Origin: Lepidostoma basale
Lineage: Eukaryota; Arthropoda; Insecta; Trichoptera; Lepidostomatidae
Assembly (NCBI GenBank): GCA_022606425.2
Contig: JAHDVF020000246.1
Location: 1 to 64,000 of the forward strand
Direction of reading: 5' to 3'
DNA length: 64,000 bases
A program made the position numbers and the translations under genes. The number at the start of each line of letters is the position of its first letter. Positions within the stretch are counted from its first letter, which is position 1. The notes under the pieces are model-generated. The model saw nothing but the letters and a program-made list of their open reading frames with translations, was not told the origin of the DNA and made no database searches. This document shows, one piece after another, positions 53,830 to 64,000 of the stretch.

Positions 53830-54500
53830 TGATATCGTTAAGCAAACAACAATGAAAACATTTATATAATACTTATTTACTTACTTCTACTCAATAATTA
53901 TTTTTTATGTGTATTAAAAATACATGTGCATACATGTTATTGTGATAAAGCAATACAATGTTTTGTTTTAAGACCTTCTTTTGGAGGTCTATCTATATTT
54001 TGTATCACTTTTTTTTTTCTTTGACAATTTTCCTTTCGTAGGGATTTTACAGTATTTATGTAAAAAAACAATTAAAATTGTTTAGTTATGAAATATAAAT
54101 ATGCTAAGCATATTTAAAAAATATACTTTGAAAACTGAAACATGAAAAAAAAAACAGTTTTGTAATTCATCAAAGGATCATTATTTTTTCTTATCATATA
54201 ATAAAAACCAGTCGTTTTAGATTTTAGCTATTACCAAAAAATATTTTATTTAATTGTACTGGCAGAAAATAAGAATAAAAAACAATCCTCTTTGGTCCAG
54301 ATTCTGAAATTTGAATTTTTAAGGTCATTTTATAAAAGGTCACAGAAAGATAAGAGATCTTCAACTTTTAATTGTTACAGTGGCGGTTCGTCAATAAATA
54401 AAACAAAATTAAACCTGTTTTAAATTCATTAAATGTTACCATATACGGTTGAATTCGAATAATTTGCTTTCAGAAATTCAATTCCAACATTTTATGTTTT
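53830..54500. other. Unassigned AT-rich sequence
   Basis: No gene or family recognised. Confidence 0.35.
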
Positions 54501-54506
54501 CAGTTT

Positions 54507-54650
54507 GAACCATCATGCCGTTTCTCCGAAGACGTAGGCAGAGAGCATGGGCTGCTGTTATTATTTCCTGACCTACTTTTCTCAGCTCCTCAACATTTAT
54601 TCATCGTATCATGTATGTACATTGCTTTCTCTGATTAATTTATTTAAGCT
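54507..54650 (-). mobile_element. Family 1 LINE, short decayed copy
   Basis: CATCATGCCGTTTCTCCGAAG end and antisense MNVEEL region; no tail. Confidence 0.65.
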
Positions 54651-55140
54651 TAGCTGAAAAAAACTTTAACAAAATGTTTTTTTTTCAGAAGAGTTTCTAG
54701 TTTATGGATTCTAATTTTATAAGAAATAAATTTTTGGTGTGGGATTATTGTAAAAACATCATCATCATCATCATCATAACAATATGTGTATGCAAAGTTA
54801 AAGGTTTCTTCATAGAATGAGGAGCACTTGCAAAGCTTTCATGCCGACTTATTGATTAATACAACATATAATATTTATAAAAAAATGTGTTTTTCAATGT
54901 GTTTAAAATAATTCTCTCTTATGAAGCACTTAATTGTTGGTGTGAAATTATTAAAACAAATTAAAAACCCTTTAATTATTAATTGGATAATCTTCTAAAA
55001 TGTTACAAAAAAAACATTATTGCAATTCATAATCAATAATATTTCGAGACACGTAAACATTTCATCGGTATAAATATTAACAAAATCGTTACATATACAG
55101 GTATTGTAATATAAATTGTTTGATTTTTTTTTATGAATTT
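54651..55140. other. AT-rich sequence
   Basis: A CAT microsatellite (54758-54777) and a family U trace (TTATGAAGCACTTAATTG at 54910) only. Confidence 0.4.
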
Positions 55141-55145
55141 ACTTA

Positions 55146-55442
55146 CTAACTAACTAACTAAACATCACGCCGTTTCTCCAGGGGGAGAAGCAGAGAGGAT
55201 GGATCACCACATTGTTCTATCCTGACATTACTCTGTCTCTCGCAACTCTTCTACATTTACACATCGTGACATGCATGCTCGTCGATTTTCCTACTTCGAA
55301 CATGGCCACCTTTCAGTAATTGATTAATTTGGTCATGACACGTCTTCCTTGGCCTTCCTCGACTTATTTTTCCATTCACACTACTTGTATATATCTTTTT
55401 AACCATTCTTCACTCATCCATTCGTTTCATATGTCCAAACTT
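55146..55442 (-). mobile_element. Family 1 LINE fragment
   Basis: GTTA tail (ACTAACTAACTAACTAA) at 55146, antisense blocks up to FGHMKRMDE; joined directly to an RTE-like fragment. Confidence 0.75.
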
Positions 55443-55640
55443 CCACAACTGTCTATCTCTCGCCGCTCTGTGCCATTGACCACCTGCCACTCTCTTGATG
55501 TCATCAGACTATCTTGTCGTCTACCAAAATTTCTATGGCCGGTTCTCGATCGCCACTCCAGGGTGCGTCTTGTCCACCAATCATCCGTTGTACTCGCTAT
55601 AAGGCCAACCCAATTCCACTTCAACGAGGCTTTTTTAAAA
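55443..55640 (-). mobile_element. RTE-like LINE internal fragment
   Basis: Minus frame LKWNWVGLIASTTDDWWTRR, TLEWRSRTGHRNFGRRQDSL: the KWxWxGHIAR.D..W....LEWRPR..RR..GRP type block of RTE elements. It lacks its tail and may be part of a chimeric insertion with the family 1 end beside it. Confidence 0.65.
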
Positions 55641-56040
55641 GGTAAAAACATGTTTTTTAAAAAAGAAGCATTATAATTTCAACCTAACTTACGCATTTTT
55701 CTAATGTTATTAACATATGATATATATAATATGAAATAGTATTGTTATTTTGTAAGCTTTAATTTTTATATAAATAATTTAGTAATTTGCAAATTATAAT
55801 TTGACAACAAGGAATTTATTTCTTAAGGTTTTTAATTATTTTTAATGATGTACAAAGCCACATTAATTACCTTAAGTATCAAAAACTGTTCCTTAAGAAT
55901 GGATATAAAAACAGCTAAATGTTTGATTTTTGCTACATTTAATAATGCTTAAGCATGGCGAAATTACTACTGTACTATTTTAAGAAGTGAAAAATTTACA
56001 ATATTTATATATCAAAATGTAAATTGTATCCAATTTTTCC
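55641..56040. other. Unassigned AT-rich sequence
   Basis: No gene or family recognised. Confidence 0.35.
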
Positions 56041-56042
56041 GA

Positions 56043-56325
56043 GATGAAGACAATGACGAAGATAGCAGGCAAGACACAAATATCGTGTGAAAATACCAGA
56101 ATAAGAGAGATTTGTGAGGTTGAGGATATTATAAGATGGAGTAGACAGCGAAAAGGGATTGGTACGGTCATGTCCAAAGAATGGACACTACCAGACTCCC
56201 CTATATTGTACTACATAATTAGCTTCACGTGACTCGTCTTCATGGAAGACCTCCTGAGAGAAAGAAGGATAGCTGAGAATCCACCTCACAGTTACCCTTA
56301 GGAAGAAGGAAGAACAAGGAAGTAG
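56043..56325 (+). mobile_element. Family 2 LINE fragment
   Basis: Reads MKTMTKIAGKT, RIREICEVEDIIRWSRQRKG, then HVQRMDTTRLPYIVLHN in another frame, ending in AGGAAGAAGGAAGAAC. 5'-truncated. Confidence 0.75.
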
Positions 56326-56720
56326 AATAAGAATAAACTTTTGCATTTTAATACAGAGACGTCACTGGAACATATGTACATGTTTTAATAAACCAACTCC
56401 CTAAAGTAACTCAATTATTTACTTTGGCTTCAGAATAAAATTTCTAAATAAATCTCTGTTTGATATTGTTAATCGTTTGTTTCAAAGCAGAGTTTTAATT
56501 TTGCTTCGAGTTCTTAATATAATCATCTAATAAAATTGTTTTGGAAAATACACAATCAGCAAAAACACGTTTCGTAAGTATAATAAAAACGTTTGCAACC
56601 TCTGCTTATTTTAATTTGTGTTAAAATTTTAATTTTAGAATACATAAACGCTGCAAACATGTATTGCTTCGCGCTTTTTATTCAAATACTACACCTTCAG
56701 TGAATATGAATCTTATGTTG
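56326..56720. other. Unassigned AT-rich sequence
   Basis: No gene or family recognised. Confidence 0.35.
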
Positions 56721-56730
56721 GGGTTACTAA

Positions 56731-57311
56731 TATACAAACAAACAAACAAACCATCCCCGCAGGGGTACGTAGAGAGAATGGACCGCCACACTACACTATC
56801 CTGGCAAACCCCTCTAGCTTCCTCCACATTCATACAACGAGTCATACACGCACGTCGATTCTTTCGACTTTTAACATGACCAACCTTTAAAATTTGATTA
56901 ATTTGGTCATGCCATGTTTTCCTTGGTCTGCCTCGACTCCGTATTCCATTTACATCATTAACGTATATTTTCTTAACCATTCTTTCTCCATCCATGCGTT
57001 CCATATGTCCGAACCATCACAGCGATCCTTTCATAATTTTGTTCATAATACCTTCTTTCGCTCTACATTCCTGATTGCTGCGGGTAACAGAGTGAATAAA
57101 GCTTTAAGAATAGTTATTGGAAACAAGAATTTATCAATGAAAGTGAAAACGACCGTTCACAATGTTCTAGTCCCATCCCTAATGTATGGAAGCGAAGCAT
57201 GGAACTGGCAGAAGAACGATGAAAGCAGAATAAATGCGGTAGAGATGAGGTCCCTAAGACGTATGTGTGTAGAACGATATACGACAGAATCTCAAATGCT
57301 GATATAAGAAA
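56731..57311 (-). pseudogene. Family 1 LINE, twin-primed insertion
   Basis: GGTTACTAA flanks the whole (56722-56730 and 57312-57320). The 3' part (56731-57070) lies on minus, with tail AAACAAACAAAC and blocks MERMDGERMVKKIYVND, RSRGRPRKTWHDQINQIL, RRACMTRCMNVEEARG. The 5' part (57082-57311) is inverted, on plus: GNRVNKALRIVIGNKNLSMK, YGSEAWNWQKNDESRINA, VEMRSLRRMC. The inverted piece ends at ADIRK and the other begins at ECRAKE, adjacent in the family. Eleven filler bases lie at the join. Confidence 0.9.
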
Positions 57312-57320
57312 GGTTACTAA

Positions 57321-57656
57321 AATTTCTATATTTAATAACGAAAATATTCCATATGAAAATTTTATAGAACGAGTATCATTTAAATTGGTTTAAAAAAGCG
57401 CTATAAGACCAACAATAATAATTATAAAGTTCTGATCTTATTAATTCTACCGTCGTTAGCAAATTGTATACATAAGTGGATTGTTAAGTGGTCGTTAGGG
57501 GCTGTTAATGGGCTTGGAATAAAGCGCCGAAGATAATCATCTGCTGACGATAATCTTTCGTTTTAAGGCCATTATTATAAATGAAATTTTATTCTTACTC
57601 TGATTATAAAAATAATTCTCTACATACATGGATTCTTAATGGATATGTTATTGAAG
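57321..57656. other. Apparently single-copy sequence
   Basis: No repeat signature seen; 57440-57580 has mixed composition. Confidence 0.3.
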
Positions 57657-58010
57657 AAAAGAACTGGCAAAAGAAGGATGAAAGTTAAATGAATGCAGTA
57701 GAAATGAGATATCATAGACGAATGTGTGGAAATCTGTGCATTATAGAGTGTCTAAGAAGTGAATGCAGTATGAATGAAAATGTTATGGATAAAATAATGA
57801 AAGGATCATTAAGGTGATTTGGACCCATGGAAAGAATGAATGAATAGAATGGAAAATATAATATCTGAAATCTTGGCACGATCAAATAAATCAAATATTG
57901 AATGTCGGCCACGTAAGGATTCGCTGAAATCGACGTGCGTGCATGACACAATGTATGAATGTTGAGGAAGCGAGAAGTATGTCAGGAATGAACAGTGTAG
58001 CGGTCTGGTC
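57657..58010 (+). pseudogene. Family 1 LINE fragment
   Basis: From NWQKKDES to the MNVEEAR block with several stops and a deletion in the GRPRK region. The tail is missing. Confidence 0.75.
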
Positions 58011-58064
58011 TTTTAAAAAATTTCTATAAAATTTACGAATTCACTAACGATTTAAATGAATGGT

Positions 58065-58150
58065 TCTAGATTTTATTTCACAATCTTCAATGTATGTAAG
58101 CAGAAAATATCTCATTATTATGAAAAAAGATTCTGATCATGTCCAGGCTC
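58065..58150 (-). mobile_element. SINE-B 3' part
   Basis: ATTTTATTTCACAATCTTCAATG and AGCAGAAAATATCTCATTAT match 39040-39110. The head is missing. Confidence 0.55.
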
Positions 58151-58224
58151 TTATATTAGACGTTTAAATAAGTTTAATGTTATTATTCTATTACGAGTAT
58201 TATTAATAATTCACAATTCACATT

Positions 58225-58600
58225 CACGATTTAATTGTATCTCAATAGAGACGAAGATGCAAATTGGAAACCGAATATAGTTGATCAAGGTGTTTACAGG
58301 ACTTATGACCTGTCATTGTTTGGGTTAAGCGCACGCTTAATGTAATTACAACATTCCCCATTTCACCTTTATATATGACTATGTCTGACAAATTTTTTGA
58401 AAGTGTGACAAATTGACAAACTTATGACCTGTCAACCAATGACAGGTTATAAGTCCTGTAAACACCTTGATCAACCATATTCAGTTTCCAATTTGCATCT
58501 TCGTCTCTATTGAGATACAATTAAATCATGAATTGATAACCCGCAATGGGTGAAATCCAGTATTCGTATACAAGTATATGTAGACATCAAAAAAAAATTT
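58225..58600. repeat. Foldback form of the 515-bp repeat family
   Basis: Left arm (minus sense) 58232-58400 and right arm 58436-58520 both end in TCTCAATAGAGACGAAGATGC or its reverse complement. After the right arm comes GATAACCCGCAATGGGTGAAAT and TATTCGTATACAAGTATATG, the GTATAC segment also found in the array. Confidence 0.8.
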
Positions 58601-58629
58601 ATTAATTTATTTAAAAAAACACTGAGTAA

Positions 58630-58727
58630 ATGAGAGGTGTGTCAGGATGGAGAAGTGTGGCGTTCTATTCTATCTGTATATCCTTTCGGGGAAACGGTTG
58701 GATGGATTGTTGTTCTTGTTGTTGTTA
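58630..58727 (+). mobile_element. Family 1 LINE 3' end, GTT tail
   Basis: GAGGTGTGTCAGGATGGAGAAG to GGATGGATTGTTGTTCTTGTTGTTGTT. Same subfamily as 13238 and 44287. Confidence 0.75.
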
Positions 58728-59090
58728 CGTCGACCTAGATTCCCCGCATATTGTAATGTGTTGTGTTTTCTAGATTATTCATTCCTCTTTCTTCTATTTA
58801 TCGCTCACTGCGATTCGCCCAGGCATGCTGCCCTATCAGGCGTTTAATTAACTTCACAAACAAGTGAACGTTCGTAAATTGATCCCATGATCTGTTCCGA
58901 AATAGCGGCAACGCAATTACGGCGGGAAATTGCGAAAACTGAAACAAAAACTCCGCTTTTTTAACGCCTGCCGTTCTCTAGTCAGTGCTTACCCTTCTGT
59001 TCTCCTTCAATACAATAATGAAACGTAACTGTACAATATTCAATTTTTTAAAGGTATCGTTTATATAAAGACCAGTCAAAATTCTTTATA
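58728..59090. other. Single-copy-looking island
   Basis: 58800-59000 is balanced in composition with no repeat signature (GATCTGTTCCGAAATAGCGG, GCAATTACGGCGGG). Candidate conserved non-coding DNA. Confidence 0.35.
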
Positions 59091-59094
59091 TTAA

Positions 59095-59345
59095 CGAAAA
59101 TATTTATTAGATCTATTAATAAAAAAAATAAAATAATATGGTAACATTTTGAAGTTCTTGCTAGAGTTGGATTATTTTAAGTGACTTATTACAGAAATTA
59201 AAAAAAAACGGTGGATACGTGGCATATAAATAAAATAAACACAAAAATCCGGGACGTCTATGGGCACCATCTAAAAGAACATTATGTGTTATTTTATTTT
59301 ATAGCATTGTATTTTATATAAATTTAGATTGAAAAATAAATGATA
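59095..59345 (-). mobile_element. Family E/J element fragment
   Basis: GAAGTTCTTGCTAGAGTTGG, GGTGGATACGTGGCATA and GGCACCATCTAAAAGAAC match 18236-18510. Part of the region upstream of the family J hammerhead-like motif. Confidence 0.6.
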
Positions 59346-59369
59346 TTTGGGTGTGGACTTGTGTTGGAA

Positions 59370-59815
59370 AACGGGTCTACCATGTGAAGTGATTGGGCAA
59401 CTAAACAAGGCTGCTGTCATTTCAGGATGCTTGAAGAATTCAATCTGGAAAAACCCTGACATGAAGATCAGCAGCAAAGTGAAAATTTAAGACTTGTGTG
59501 CAACCCATCATGACAAATGGCATCGAGTGTAGGGCGGACAACCACAATCACAAAAAACCCCTCAGAGTGTCAGAAATGAAGACGTTCTGAAATATGTCTG
59601 GCTAGACTATGCAAGAGAAGATAAAGAATACACGGATAAGGGGGATATGCGAGGTCGAGGATGTCGTTATGTGGGGATGGCAAAGGCGAAGATACTGGTA
59701 TCCACGCGTGAGAAGAATGGATCCATCCAGACTCCCCTTCATTGTGTTACACGGCCAGCCCCATGGTAGACGACCCCCGGGCAGACCACTAAAGAGGTGG
59801 ATCATCTCTAACGTT
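59370..59815 (+). pseudogene. Family 2 LINE copy
   Basis: Broken frames carry QLNKAAVISGCLKNSIW, NPDMKISSKVKI, MTNGIECRADN, then RIRGICEVEDVVMWGWQRRR, YWYPRVRRMDPSRLP and HGRRPPGRPLKRWI. It ends abruptly without tail where a family 1 fragment starts. Confidence 0.8.
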
Positions 59816-60060
59816 TTCATCTCTAACAAAAGCCTATCCAGCTAATAAGCTATGATGGCAGTGCACAATAGTGTTATTATATCGATTCTTACGTATGAAA
59901 ACAAAAGAAGGATGAAAGTTAAATAAATGCAGTAGAAAAACCACCATTTGATAATGCCTTAAAAAAGTGAAGCATGTCATTCACATAAAATATAATATAA
60001 CTTCTAGAAAACATCCGTATTTATTACTTAATTAACTTATTGATGTCAATGTGTATTCTG
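59816..60060 (+). mobile_element. Family 1 fragment followed by family B element
   Basis: 59816-59940 covers AYPANKL-MMAVHN to NAVEK. 59945-60030 is a family B end with TTTGATAATGCCTTAAAAAAG and CTTCTAGAAAACATCCG. Confidence 0.6.
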
Positions 60061-60575
60061 ACACCAAACGCCTTCTAAAAAAATCAATTGAATTGAAAAA
60101 TTCAAATCCTTCCAAATTCACTTACACATTTTCTATGATAATTGTTTTGAAAAGTGTAAATTCATATATTATTTTGATGGCATTGAATTATTCGTTCAGA
60201 AAAGGTAAAAAACGTTTAAAGTAGATGTATAACTCTAGAAATGCTCAGTAAGAACGTACTTGGAAAAATGCGTACACATGTTCTCCAAATATATCCTTCA
60301 TTCGTATCAATAGAACTTTCACCAGCGTATTTTAATGGCCACGAAAACAATGACATATTGGAATTCCTAACCGCTATCATCCACCATTAAATGTTTGAAT
60401 AAATAAATGAAATTCCCGGTATGCCGTTCAAAGGGAGTGCACGCGACGGTGAAATGAAAAAAATAATACTCAGACAACAAATTCCCTTTTCTCACGCAAC
60501 CGTTTAAGTACGAGGAAACGCATTCCTTCCACCAGACAAAAGGTGGCACAACAAAATTAGATAATTTATACGGGA
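60061..60575. other. Single-copy-looking island
   Basis: 60240-60560 has balanced composition and no repeat signature. The 60-codon minus frame shows no family. Confidence 0.3.
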
Positions 60576-60579
60576 AAAT

Positions 60580-60658
60580 TAGCTAACTATCCATTTCGCC
60601 GTCTCGCCGTAGTTGCAGTTAGGAAAAATGGACCGCCACTCTGTTCTCTCCTAACACA
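60580..60658 (-). mobile_element. Family 1 LINE 3' end, decayed
   Basis: CATTTCGCCGTCTCGCCGTAG and ATGGACCGCCACTCTGTTC; tail worn to AGCTAACTAT. Confidence 0.5.
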
Positions 60659-60746
60659 GTGACGTAATTGACAATGATAGATGTTTCGTAACAATTCATT
60701 TTAAAAACTAATATGTAAATATTTCTAGCATACATACATACATATT

Positions 60747-60873
60747 ATTCTTCTTCTTCTCCGGTGGATGGGTCTCTACAATCCTTGGTGGGTTTTAGCC
60801 TCCTCCAAGAAACGTCTCCATCACGTCCTGCCTCTGGAATGTCCAGTCCCTCACACCAAACTTCTATAATTAT
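60747..60873 (-). mobile_element. LINE 3' end, GAA tail (unresolved family)
   Basis: Minus strand GVRDWTFQRQDVMETFLEEA in adjoining frames followed by AAACCCACCAAGGATTG and a GAGAAGAAGAAG tail. Single copy in the window. Confidence 0.5.
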
Positions 60874-61984
60874 ATAAGGTATGCAGTTTTCTTAAATAAT
60901 GTTTTCTGATTTTAATGCATTCTGATTTAAGCATGCCATTATCATTTATTTTCTTTTACTTCAATGCTATGTTTTGAATTCCATTTTATTTTAAATACAT
61001 AATTTAATACGCTATCACCTCAGCAATAATACTCTCGCAAGATGAAATCTATCAGGAATTTATTTAAAATATACGAATTTTTTATATATTCGCTATAACT
61101 TTGTGTTGTTGATTAACATTTTAATACCTTTTAAAAACTATGTATTTTAAGAAAAATTATTTCAACTTTGCACAAAAACGTTTTGGATCATACACACTAT
61201 TTGTTTGTATTTGTTTTAAAAATACAAAGAACAGGGGTGCATACAGTCCGAAATATGTTTATTAAAAATACAGAAGAGTTGTTAAAATAAAAAAATAAAA
61301 ATAAAAAGTGATTTTGTGTTAATTGTACACAAAAAATAATTGTAATTCACATTCCGAAGAGTGATTACGTAAATAGATATATTTAAAAAATACATTAAAA
61401 TTCTCACACCAACCCCAATTACAACTGTCATGTTAAGCTAAACTGGAGCATTTTGATAATATAAATGATGATTTGAATACGTCAATTTATGTTTAATTTT
61501 TAATATTCATACTATTTCACTAGTTCATTTTCCGGAGTTATATTGCAGTTTAAAAATTCAAATATTTAATTATTCAAATTAGTTAATTCATATTACTTAT
61601 TTTATATCATCAGTACCTTAAAAAATGGTATTTCAGTCCTCGATTCTGGAAAAACTTAAGTAAGTCCATTTAATCGTGAACAATGTGTTTGCATGTAAAT
61701 GAAAATTGTTTATACGTCTACTTCATTCTCTCTAACAGTCGGAGGGATTAAAGTCCGCACCATATAAAACTACGATAACTTTGTTTTTTTACGGTTTTAA
61801 GAGCCTATTTCACATAGTTTATATTGCGGCCTTTATGTTGCATTCGCGTGCAAGTGTGTACATTTACCTTCATAACGAAAACAGGGACGAATTAAATGGC
61901 ATATGATTTCTGATGAATTAACAATTCTTAAACATTAAATTTGATATGTTTTATGGATATAAAAAAAAATCATTAGTTTAAATA
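60874..61984. other. AT-rich sequence with Penelope-like leader traces
   Basis: 61080-61120 is a worn copy of the block before the ATG (AACACAAAGTTATAGCGAAT on minus). 61225-61275 carries GTCCGAAATATGTTTATT. The rest is unassigned. Confidence 0.4.
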
Positions 61985-62280
61985 GTCATTGTTTTTACCG
62001 AAACACTATGATACTTCAACATTATAAACTGTTCAATTAAAAAAACTATGTTTTATATATCACCATTGTATTTTTCATTTTTCGCGACAACTGTTTCGTC
62101 AAACTATGTTGACATCATCAGGTGTTACAATATCAGGTGGTTATTAATTTGAATTATTTCTTTGATACGATTTTGATATATTTTTAGTTTGTTTTAGTTA
62201 TATAATTTTGAAGTTCTTGCTTGAGTTCAAAAATTCAATTGTGATACATAAAATAAAGTTTTATAATTTAACAGTTTAAA
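61985..62280 (-). mobile_element. Family C element with hammerhead-like motif
   Basis: Minus strand 62083-62126: CCTGATGA, extra T, stem GTCAA/TTGAC, GAAACAGTTGTC. Upstream GAACTCAAGCAAGAACTTC and downstream AACAGTTTATAATGTT match 10262-10510 and 17560-17600. Confidence 0.6.
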
Positions 62281-62658
62281 ATATTAAATTATTTACGACT
62301 ATTATATTATTCAAACTCCTTCTTCTCACGTATTTACGCTGTTTGGGTTAGTTTTTTTTAATATTCGTGTAGGGGTTTTGCAGATTGGCATCATTTTTTT
62401 AAGGGCTAGAGTCTTCATGTTCCTACGGACATTCGTTAAGTAGTTTTGTTCTTCTTTCCCTCTCACCTTCATTGAAATACACTTTTACGCTTACGTCTAC
62501 AAATCGCACCGTGAGTTGTAAAACCGAAACAAGTGTAAATATACAGTTTGGAGATATGGGAGTTTAAAGACTTCATATTGCTTGGAAAAACTGTTTTTTT
62601 TAATAAACCAATGATTTTCAGTTTAAAGTAATATAACTATAAACCGAAAATCATTGGA

Positions 62659-62889
62659 ATAAAACTCAACAACCTAGAAGCCCTAGAGATAAAAAAATCA
62701 ATAAATTCTAATTGTAAAATAATAAATAACCAAACCAATTTGTCCTACAGCCCTATTTTAAATATGTTCCCTCTGAACAACCCTGTACCACTGCCTAATC
62801 CTCCCCACTCTCTTCTGTCAATTCCTTATCACCCACAGTCTTCTCACTCTAACACTCTAGTCCCATCTTCCTCTAGTCCTAAGCCATGA
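62659..62889 (+). pseudogene. Penelope-like ORF, C-terminal 76 codons
   Basis: An intact frame begins IKLNNLEALEIKKSINSN, continues INNQTNLSYSPIL and a proline-rich stretch (NNPVPLPNPPHS), and ends SSSSPKP then TGA at 62887-62889. The L-N-x-L-E-x-L-E-I-x-K ... N-x-Q-T pattern is what I expect just after the GIY-YIG domain of Penelope-like proteins, but RT and the GIY-YIG core are absent, so the call rests on this pattern and on the motif downstream. No native start is present. Confidence 0.5.
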
Positions 62890-62923
62890 TATTGTATTTA
62901 ATTTTAAGTTTAGTTATTAATCA

Positions 62924-62961
62924 GTCCTGAGGAAGCTCGGTTGTGAGCGAAACCGGTCGAC
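62924..62961 (+). ncRNA. Hammerhead-like motif in Penelope-like 3' UTR
   Basis: Outer stem GTC (62924-62926) with GAC (62959-62961); core CTGAGGA (62927-62933), extra A (62934); inner stem GCTC (62935-62938) with GAGC (62945-62948); GAAAC (62949-62953), CG, GTC (62956-62958). Hammerhead motifs have been described in Penelope-like elements; whether this variant cleaves is unknown. Confidence 0.55.
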
Positions 62962-63107
62962 GAACTAAAAAATAAAAGTGGTTTTAACAAATTAATGTGT
63001 ATTCAATTTAAAAAAAAAACAGTTTTTCCAAGCAATATGAAGTCTTTAAACTCCCATATCTCCAAACTGTATATTTGCACTTGTTTCGGTTTTACACTCA
63101 CGGTGCA

Positions 63108-63520
63108 AAATAATACATTTAATTTATTAAGGCGAAACAATATAAAATTTATTATATGATCGATTCATATTCATATGTTATAAAATAGATTATACAAATT
63201 GAATAACAAACTATTACACTACGAAATAAGTAAAACGTTTTAAGTACGCAAATGAACATAATCTTTCAATGATGACGCGTCCGTCCCAAAGTAAAACGAA
63301 ATATATTTCACCATAAATTTTAAATTAAATAACTATTTATTTCAACGGCAAAATAGAATAAGCTAAAGATATATATGAATTAGAAATATTAATACTTACA
63401 AATTATCAGGACTCGACAATTTGAGACGGTTTGTTTTGACAGATCGGAGATCACGTGAAGGAAAAATAATGCGACTTGACGAAAAAAAACGTCTAAAACG
63501 TGACCTGGCTATATGATCTC
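63108..63520. other. Unassigned sequence
   Basis: No gene or family recognised. Confidence 0.3.
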
Positions 63521-63524
63521 TAAA

Positions 63525-63715
63525 AATTCTATAACAAAAAAATTGTCTTACATGGTCATAAAGAAAAAGGTGGAATGGGGAATGTTGTAATTACATAAAG
63601 CGTGCGCTTAACCCAACCAATGACAGGTCATAAGTCCTGTAAACACCTTGATCAAACATATTCGGTTTCTAATTTGCATCTTCGTCTTTATTGAGATACA
63701 ATTAAATCTAAAAAC
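63525..63715 (+). repeat. Solo partial copy of the 515-bp repeat family
   Basis: GGTGGAATGGGGAATGTTG, AAGCGTGCGCTTAACCCAAC and GACAGGTCATAAGTCCTGT, ending TTGAGATACAATTAAATC. Only the last third of the unit is present. Confidence 0.85.
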
Positions 63716-64000
63716 TCTTTTCAGAATCGGAATATTATGGTCTTTAATCGCTTTTACTACGAAAATTTCCAATTAATTTATTAATTTATAAAGTTAATTA
63801 GATGTCGATTCAAAAGTATTCCTATAACAACCGCTAGTGTAGAATTAATAAAAGTTGAAAATCTCAGCTGAATTTTGTTACGTTTTACAGACTTAAGGGA
63901 CATACAATAACACACATTGAGTTTAATTTATATAGATATTCTAGTTTCTTCATATCTCAATTACACAACTCTCATTAAAAAATATTTCTGCCTTGGCAAT
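63716..64000. other. Unassigned AT-rich sequence
   Basis: Nothing recognised up to the window end. Confidence 0.35.

Larger units (their letters stand above)
62658..63006 (+). mobile_element. Penelope-like element 3' end
   Basis: Bounded on both sides by the foldback sequence it interrupts. Order: ORF C-terminus (62659-62889), about 35 bp, the hammerhead-like motif (62924-62961), then TAAAAAATAAAAGTGG and GTTTTAACAAATT to the end. A 5'-truncated Penelope-like insertion is the simplest reading; no clear target duplication. Confidence 0.6.
62504..63107. mobile_element. Foldback element, second copy, interrupted
   Basis: Left arm 62504-62657 and right arm from about 63007 to 63107 match 51721-51980. 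The join is broken by a ~349-bp Penelope-like fragment. Confidence 0.85.

Noticed and set aside
1..64000. LTR retrotransposons or endogenous viruses
   Set aside because: No paired long terminal repeats, primer-binding site, protease, integrase or envelope-like sequence was seen.

Overview
The window looks like a repeat-rich, AT-rich stretch of an animal nuclear genome, most likely an insect, although the order cannot be fixed from the sequence alone. I see no host protein gene, no rRNA and no intact tRNA gene. Nearly every recognisable piece of coding sequence is the decayed C-terminal end of a retroelement, which fits an intergenic region or a very long intron.

The commonest component is one non-LTR retrotransposon family, called family 1 here. 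About thirty copies are present, nearly all truncated at the 5' end. They carry conserved blocks such as SRINAVEMRSLRRMCG and GRPRKTWHDQI and end in GTTA-, GTT- or GTTT-type tails. Other LINE families are: family 2 (GRPPKRW, GAA tail), family 3 (LRSIAGKTLRDR, GAA tail), family 4 (RTE-like, WMQSAQDRATWKRMEEAF), family 5 (SWLRNIRKWTG), family 6 (ELKRVAEDRAEWKRR), a Jockey-like fragment, a further family around 33.1 and 47.6 kb (family 9), and a CR1/L2-like element whose 3' half is still open (41.24-42.22 kb). DNA-transposon material includes a dead mariner (20.6-21.6 kb), a hAT-like MITE (13.0-13.2 kb), a TTAA-flanked piggyBac-like element (38.2-39.0 kb), two Helitron-like 3' ends and a 260-bp foldback. 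Two tRNA-derived SINE families occur: SINE-A, with clear A and B boxes, and SINE-B.

Layout: 0-5 kb holds family 1 and family 4 copies. 5.1-9.64 kb is an eight-unit tandem array of a ~515-bp unit with an inverted leading arm; solo copies lie at 29.1, 43.4, 58.2 and 63.5 kb. 9.7-20 kb is mixed LINE, SINE and hairpin-bearing elements. 20-25 kb holds the mariner and Jockey-like pieces. 25-38 kb is mostly family 1 and family 4 with several nested insertions. 38-46 kb holds the piggyBac-like element, the CR1-like ORF and low-copy sequence. 46-64 kb holds further LINE ends, foldbacks and a Penelope-like 3' end. Between them are islands of 200-450 bp that look single-copy.

The most interesting signal is a small RNA-like motif found about twenty times in otherwise unrelated elements. 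Its form is YUGANGA, one extra A or U, a 4-6 bp stem whose sequence differs between families but stays paired, GAAAC, two to four bases, GUC, and in the better copies a stem joining the two flanks. This is the layout of a hammerhead ribozyme apart from the extra base. One copy lies just after what appears to be the C-terminal end of a Penelope-like ORF (62.66-62.96 kb). In several others a conserved block reading ATGGCGAAYATAGAAGAA (MANIEE) follows 40-130 bp downstream. That is what terminal repeats of Penelope-like elements and their short derivatives would look like.

Other points of interest are a textbook twin-primed LINE insertion with a 9-bp target duplication (56.73-57.31 kb), an insertion with LINE 3' tails at both ends inside one 9-bp target duplication (31.30-32.00 kb), and tandem filler repeats exactly at LINE 5' truncation points.
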